This document shows, piece after piece, positions 35,378 to 37,442 of a DNA stretch of 37,442 bases. The notes below the pieces were generated by a model. It ran no database searches. It saw only the letters and a list, made by a program, of their open reading frames with translations, and was not told the origin of the DNA. The number at the start of each line of letters is the position of its first letter. Within the stretch, counting starts at the first letter, position 1. The translations under genes were made by a program, and so were the position numbers. The DNA lies in NCBI GenBank assembly GCA_945862505.1, contig CAMAYJ010000020.1, positions 1 to 37,442 on the forward strand, written 5' to 3'. The DNA is from Bifidobacterium breve. Its GTDB lineage: Bacteria > Actinomycetota > Acidimicrobiia > Acidimicrobiales > Acidimicrobilacustridaceae.

Positions 35378-36811
35378 ATGCCAGCGTCATCCCGACCCAC
35401 TCGATGGTTCCTGACGGTTCTGGCGCTGATCTGTTTTCTCGGCGCAACGATCCGCGTTTCGTATGTCGTGTTTTTCAAACCCGCTGTTTCGCCGTGTGCT
35501 GCAACGCAGCTCGAGAGAAACTCCGTCTTCGAATCCGTTAGAACGACCTACTTCATAGGACGCGCCCCCGAAAACATTTGCGGCGATGCTCTCGTCTACC
35601 ACGACGGCGCGAATCTGCTCGCCAAAGGCGAGGGCTTCATCTCCCCGATCCGCTTCATCTACACCGATGGTGTGAGGTTCAACTCCGCAGACCATCCGCC
35701 GCTGTACATGCTCTACCTCGCGGGGTTCTCTGTCGTCGGTCTCGACGGTGTCTTGGCCCATCAATTAGCGAGCTGTTTTCTCGGCGTCGTCTCCATCGCC
35801 ATCATCGGATTACTGGGTCGACGCCTCGCAAACGAAAGAGCTGGTCTCATCGCGGCATTCCTCGCCAGCATTTACGTTTACATCTGGATCAACGATGCCT
35901 TGGTGATGTCAGAAACAATCGCCATCACTGCCACAGCGGCACTTCTCCTACTCACCTATCGGTACGTTTCCGACTCCTCTCGTCGGAACCTTGTATTCCT
36001 CGGGCTCATCGCCGGAGTGACCGTGATGACACGCGCCGAACTACTGCTCTTCATCCCCTTGGTGATGCCGTTTGTCGCGTGGCGGGTTTCGCACGCGTGG
36101 CGGCCCTTCCTCCTGCGACTCCTCGCAATTGGAGCGCTCGCCGGAGCGGTGATGGCCCCATGGGTCATCCGAAACCTCACGACATTCGAAAAGCCGGTGA
36201 CATTGTCGACCGGGGTTGGAATCACCCTGACCTACACGAACTGCGACGCGACCTATTACGGGGACCTTCTCGGTTACTGGAACTTCCCATGCATCGCTCC
36301 CGTGCCAAACGAGGCCGATCAATCGCTCGACGAGGCCCTCTTGCGCAAGCGGGGTATCGACTACATCACTTCCCATAAGAGCCGGATTCCCGCTGTCGTT
36401 ATGGCGAGGGTAGGTCGGCAGTGGGGCCTCTATCGACCAATGCAACACGTCGAAAAGGACGTTTACGATGACCGTCCGGCAGCCCTCAGCCGGATCGGCT
36501 TGGCCCAGTACTACGCGTTCATGGCACTGGCGACCGGCGGCGCTGTGGTTCTGTATCGCCGGAAAGTCTGGCTGTGGCCGCTTCTCTCCATGTTCGTGGT
36601 TGTGACAATCACTGCGGCAACCTCCTACGGCACCACACGGTTCCGGACACCTGCAGAAGTGAGCATCGTTGTCCTCGCCGGTATCGCCATTGACGCCATC
36701 GTGAACCGCTGGCGACGCCGGACCGCGGTCGGCCCCGCCCCCGAACCTGGAATTCCTCCCGCCCAGAATTCGGAAATGGCTTCGGCGAATCCTTCTTCAC
36801 CATCGCTATGA
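35378..36811 (+). CDS. GT39/ArnT-like membrane glycosyltransferase
   Basis: 477 residues from ATG 35378 (the frame opens at 35189, inside the divergent epimerase region; the N-terminal helix starts directly after this ATG). About ten hydrophobic helices. The first loop has GDALVYHDGANLLAKGEGF and then DHPPLYMLYLAG, the pattern of the polyprenyl-phosphate-sugar-dependent transferases (ArnT, PMT, GT39/GT83). The enzyme would use a polyprenyl-linked sugar outside the membrane. The C-terminal tail is Pro/Ser-rich. It is followed by a thiolase-like gene with ATGA overlap. TAGGCT ends eight bases before ATG, with no Shine-Dalgarno. Confidence 0.85.
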   Translation: MPASSRPTRWFLTVLALICFLGATIRVSYVVFFKPAVSPCAATQLERNSVFESVRTTYFIGRAPENICGDALVYHDGANLLAKGEGFISPIRFIYTDGVRFNSADHPPLYMLYLAGFSVVGLDGVLAHQLASCFLGVVSIAIIGLLGRRLANERAGLIAAFLASIYVYIWINDALVMSETIAITATAALLLLTYRYVSDSSRRNLVFLGLIAGVTVMTRAELLLFIPLVMPFVAWRVSHAWRPFLLRLLAIGALAGAVMAPWVIRNLTTFEKPVTLSTGVGITLTYTNCDATYYGDLLGYWNFPCIAPVPNEADQSLDEALLRKRGIDYITSHKSRIPAVVMARVGRQWGLYRPMQHVEKDVYDDRPAALSRIGLAQYYAFMALATGGAVVLYRRKVWLWPLLSMFVVVTITAATSYGTTRFRTPAEVSIVVLAGIAIDAIVNRWRRRTAVGPAPEPGIPPAQNSEMASANPSSPSL

Positions 36812-37442
36812 GTGAACGTCTTGATCCCCGACTCCCAATAATCGTCGGCACCGGACAGATCATGATCCGCGACACTTCGACCGAACCGCTCGAACCGGCC
36901 GACCTCATGGCCGAGGCGTTGCGACTGGCCGAAGCAGACAGTGGCGGCCGCGGCCTACTCGCCCAGGCCGATCAAGTGCTCACCGTCAGTGAGCTTTCGT
37001 GGCGGTATCGGAATCCGGCTTTGGCCGTGGCCGAGCGCATCGGCGCCTCACCGAGGCGACTGGCGACCTCAGTGGTGGGCGGAAACCTGGCCGGAGTCAT
37101 AGTCGCCCGGGCTGCGGCCGACATTCAGGCGGGTGCCGCCGACGTGATCGTCATCACCGGTGGCGAAGCAACACGGACCCGATCCCGTCTCCGCAAAGCC
37201 GGTCTCGAGCCCCAGTGGTCCACCCAGTCCGAAGACATTGCCCCGCCAGAGTCAATCGGCGATCAGCGCCCACTGGTCAACGAGACCGAAAGTGCTCGCG
37301 GGCTGCAGATGCCAATTCACATTTATCCCTTATTCGAAATTGCGCTCCGAGCTCGACTTGGTCTCACTATCGATCAGCACATCGACCGAATCGGTTCACT
37401 GTGGTCGGCATTTTCGGACGTCTCGGCCACGAATCCAAATGC
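36808..37442 (+). CDS. Thiolase-like protein (acetyl-CoA acetyltransferase family), 3' end outside the window
   Basis: 211 complete codons are seen, open at the right edge. MSERLDPRLPIIVGTGQI begins a thiolase-superfamily N-terminal domain, and SVVGGNLAGVIVARAAADIQAGAADVIVITGGEA matches the helix-strand segment of the domain. At the site where thiolases have the acyl-carrying Cys (usually in ...C.SG...A) the sequence is VVGGNLAG, so the nucleophile is missing, as in actinobacterial thiolase-like proteins (TLP). Such proteins are often annotated acetyl-CoA acetyltransferase without proof of activity. The start overlaps the GT39 stop (ATGA). Confidence 0.8.
   Translation, partial: MSERLDPRLPIIVGTGQIMIRDTSTEPLEPADLMAEALRLAEADSGGRGLLAQADQVLTVSELSWRYRNPALAVAERIGASPRRLATSVVGGNLAGVIVARAAADIQAGAADVIVITGGEATRTRSRLRKAGLEPQWSTQSEDIAPPESIGDQRPLVNETESARGLQMPIHIYPLFEIALRARLGLTIDQHIDRIGSLWSAFSDVSATNPN

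Overview
The window looks like chromosomal DNA of a high-GC actinobacterium, most likely of the class Acidimicrobiia (inference). Supporting signs are a complete F-type ATP synthase operon in the actinobacterial neighbourhood glyA - wecA-like - atp, paired acyl-CoA dehydrogenases with a PF04909-type amidohydrolase, a thiolase-like protein without the usual cysteine, and several genes that seem to start without a Shine-Dalgarno sequence. No rRNA, tRNA, CRISPR array, transposase or integrase was seen.

Layout. (1) 1-10841 is mostly metabolic: the 5' part of a 6-phosphogluconate dehydrogenase gene (minus), a membrane protein with a PI-PLC-like domain, an aldehyde dehydrogenase, a minus-strand operon of two acyl-CoA dehydrogenases plus a degenerate ThDP-enzyme-like protein, a divergent amidohydrolase, a small membrane protein and a PPK2 polyphosphate kinase. 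A 27-bp near-perfect palindrome lies between the divergent acyl-CoA dehydrogenase and amidohydrolase genes and overlaps the probable promoters. (2) 10842-18052 is an accessory stretch between ppk2 and atpC. It holds a secreted S1-like protease with a lipoprotein, a second copy of the ppk2 3' end, a GAP/Sap-like membrane gene, a second copy of the atpC 3' end, an HTH-ImmA/IrrE - DUF4417 - Gly-rich - hypothetical gene set, a short decayed atpC-like trace, and a second lipoprotein related to the first. (3) 18053-28595 is the minus-strand block glyA, wecA-like, two AtpI/AtpZ-like genes, atpB, atpE, two b-type genes, atpH, atpA, atpG, atpD, atpC. (4) 28760-36811 is a cell-surface glycan locus: two OafA-type acyltransferases, a GT2 glycosyltransferase, a UDP-sugar dehydrogenase, a sugar epimerase and a GT39-like membrane glycosyltransferase. 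(5) The window ends inside a thiolase-like gene.

The most unusual feature is the mosaic between ppk2 and atpC. Partial, diverged copies of the 3' ends of both flanking housekeeping genes are interspersed with unrelated cargo genes, all in the same orientation as the intact genes. This reads as serial accretion of alternative versions of the ppk2-atpC intergenic region, or as stacked insertions that each regenerate the atpC end. The lower-GC HTH-ImmA/DUF4417 module inside it is the best candidate for an undescribed system; no function is proven from sequence alone.
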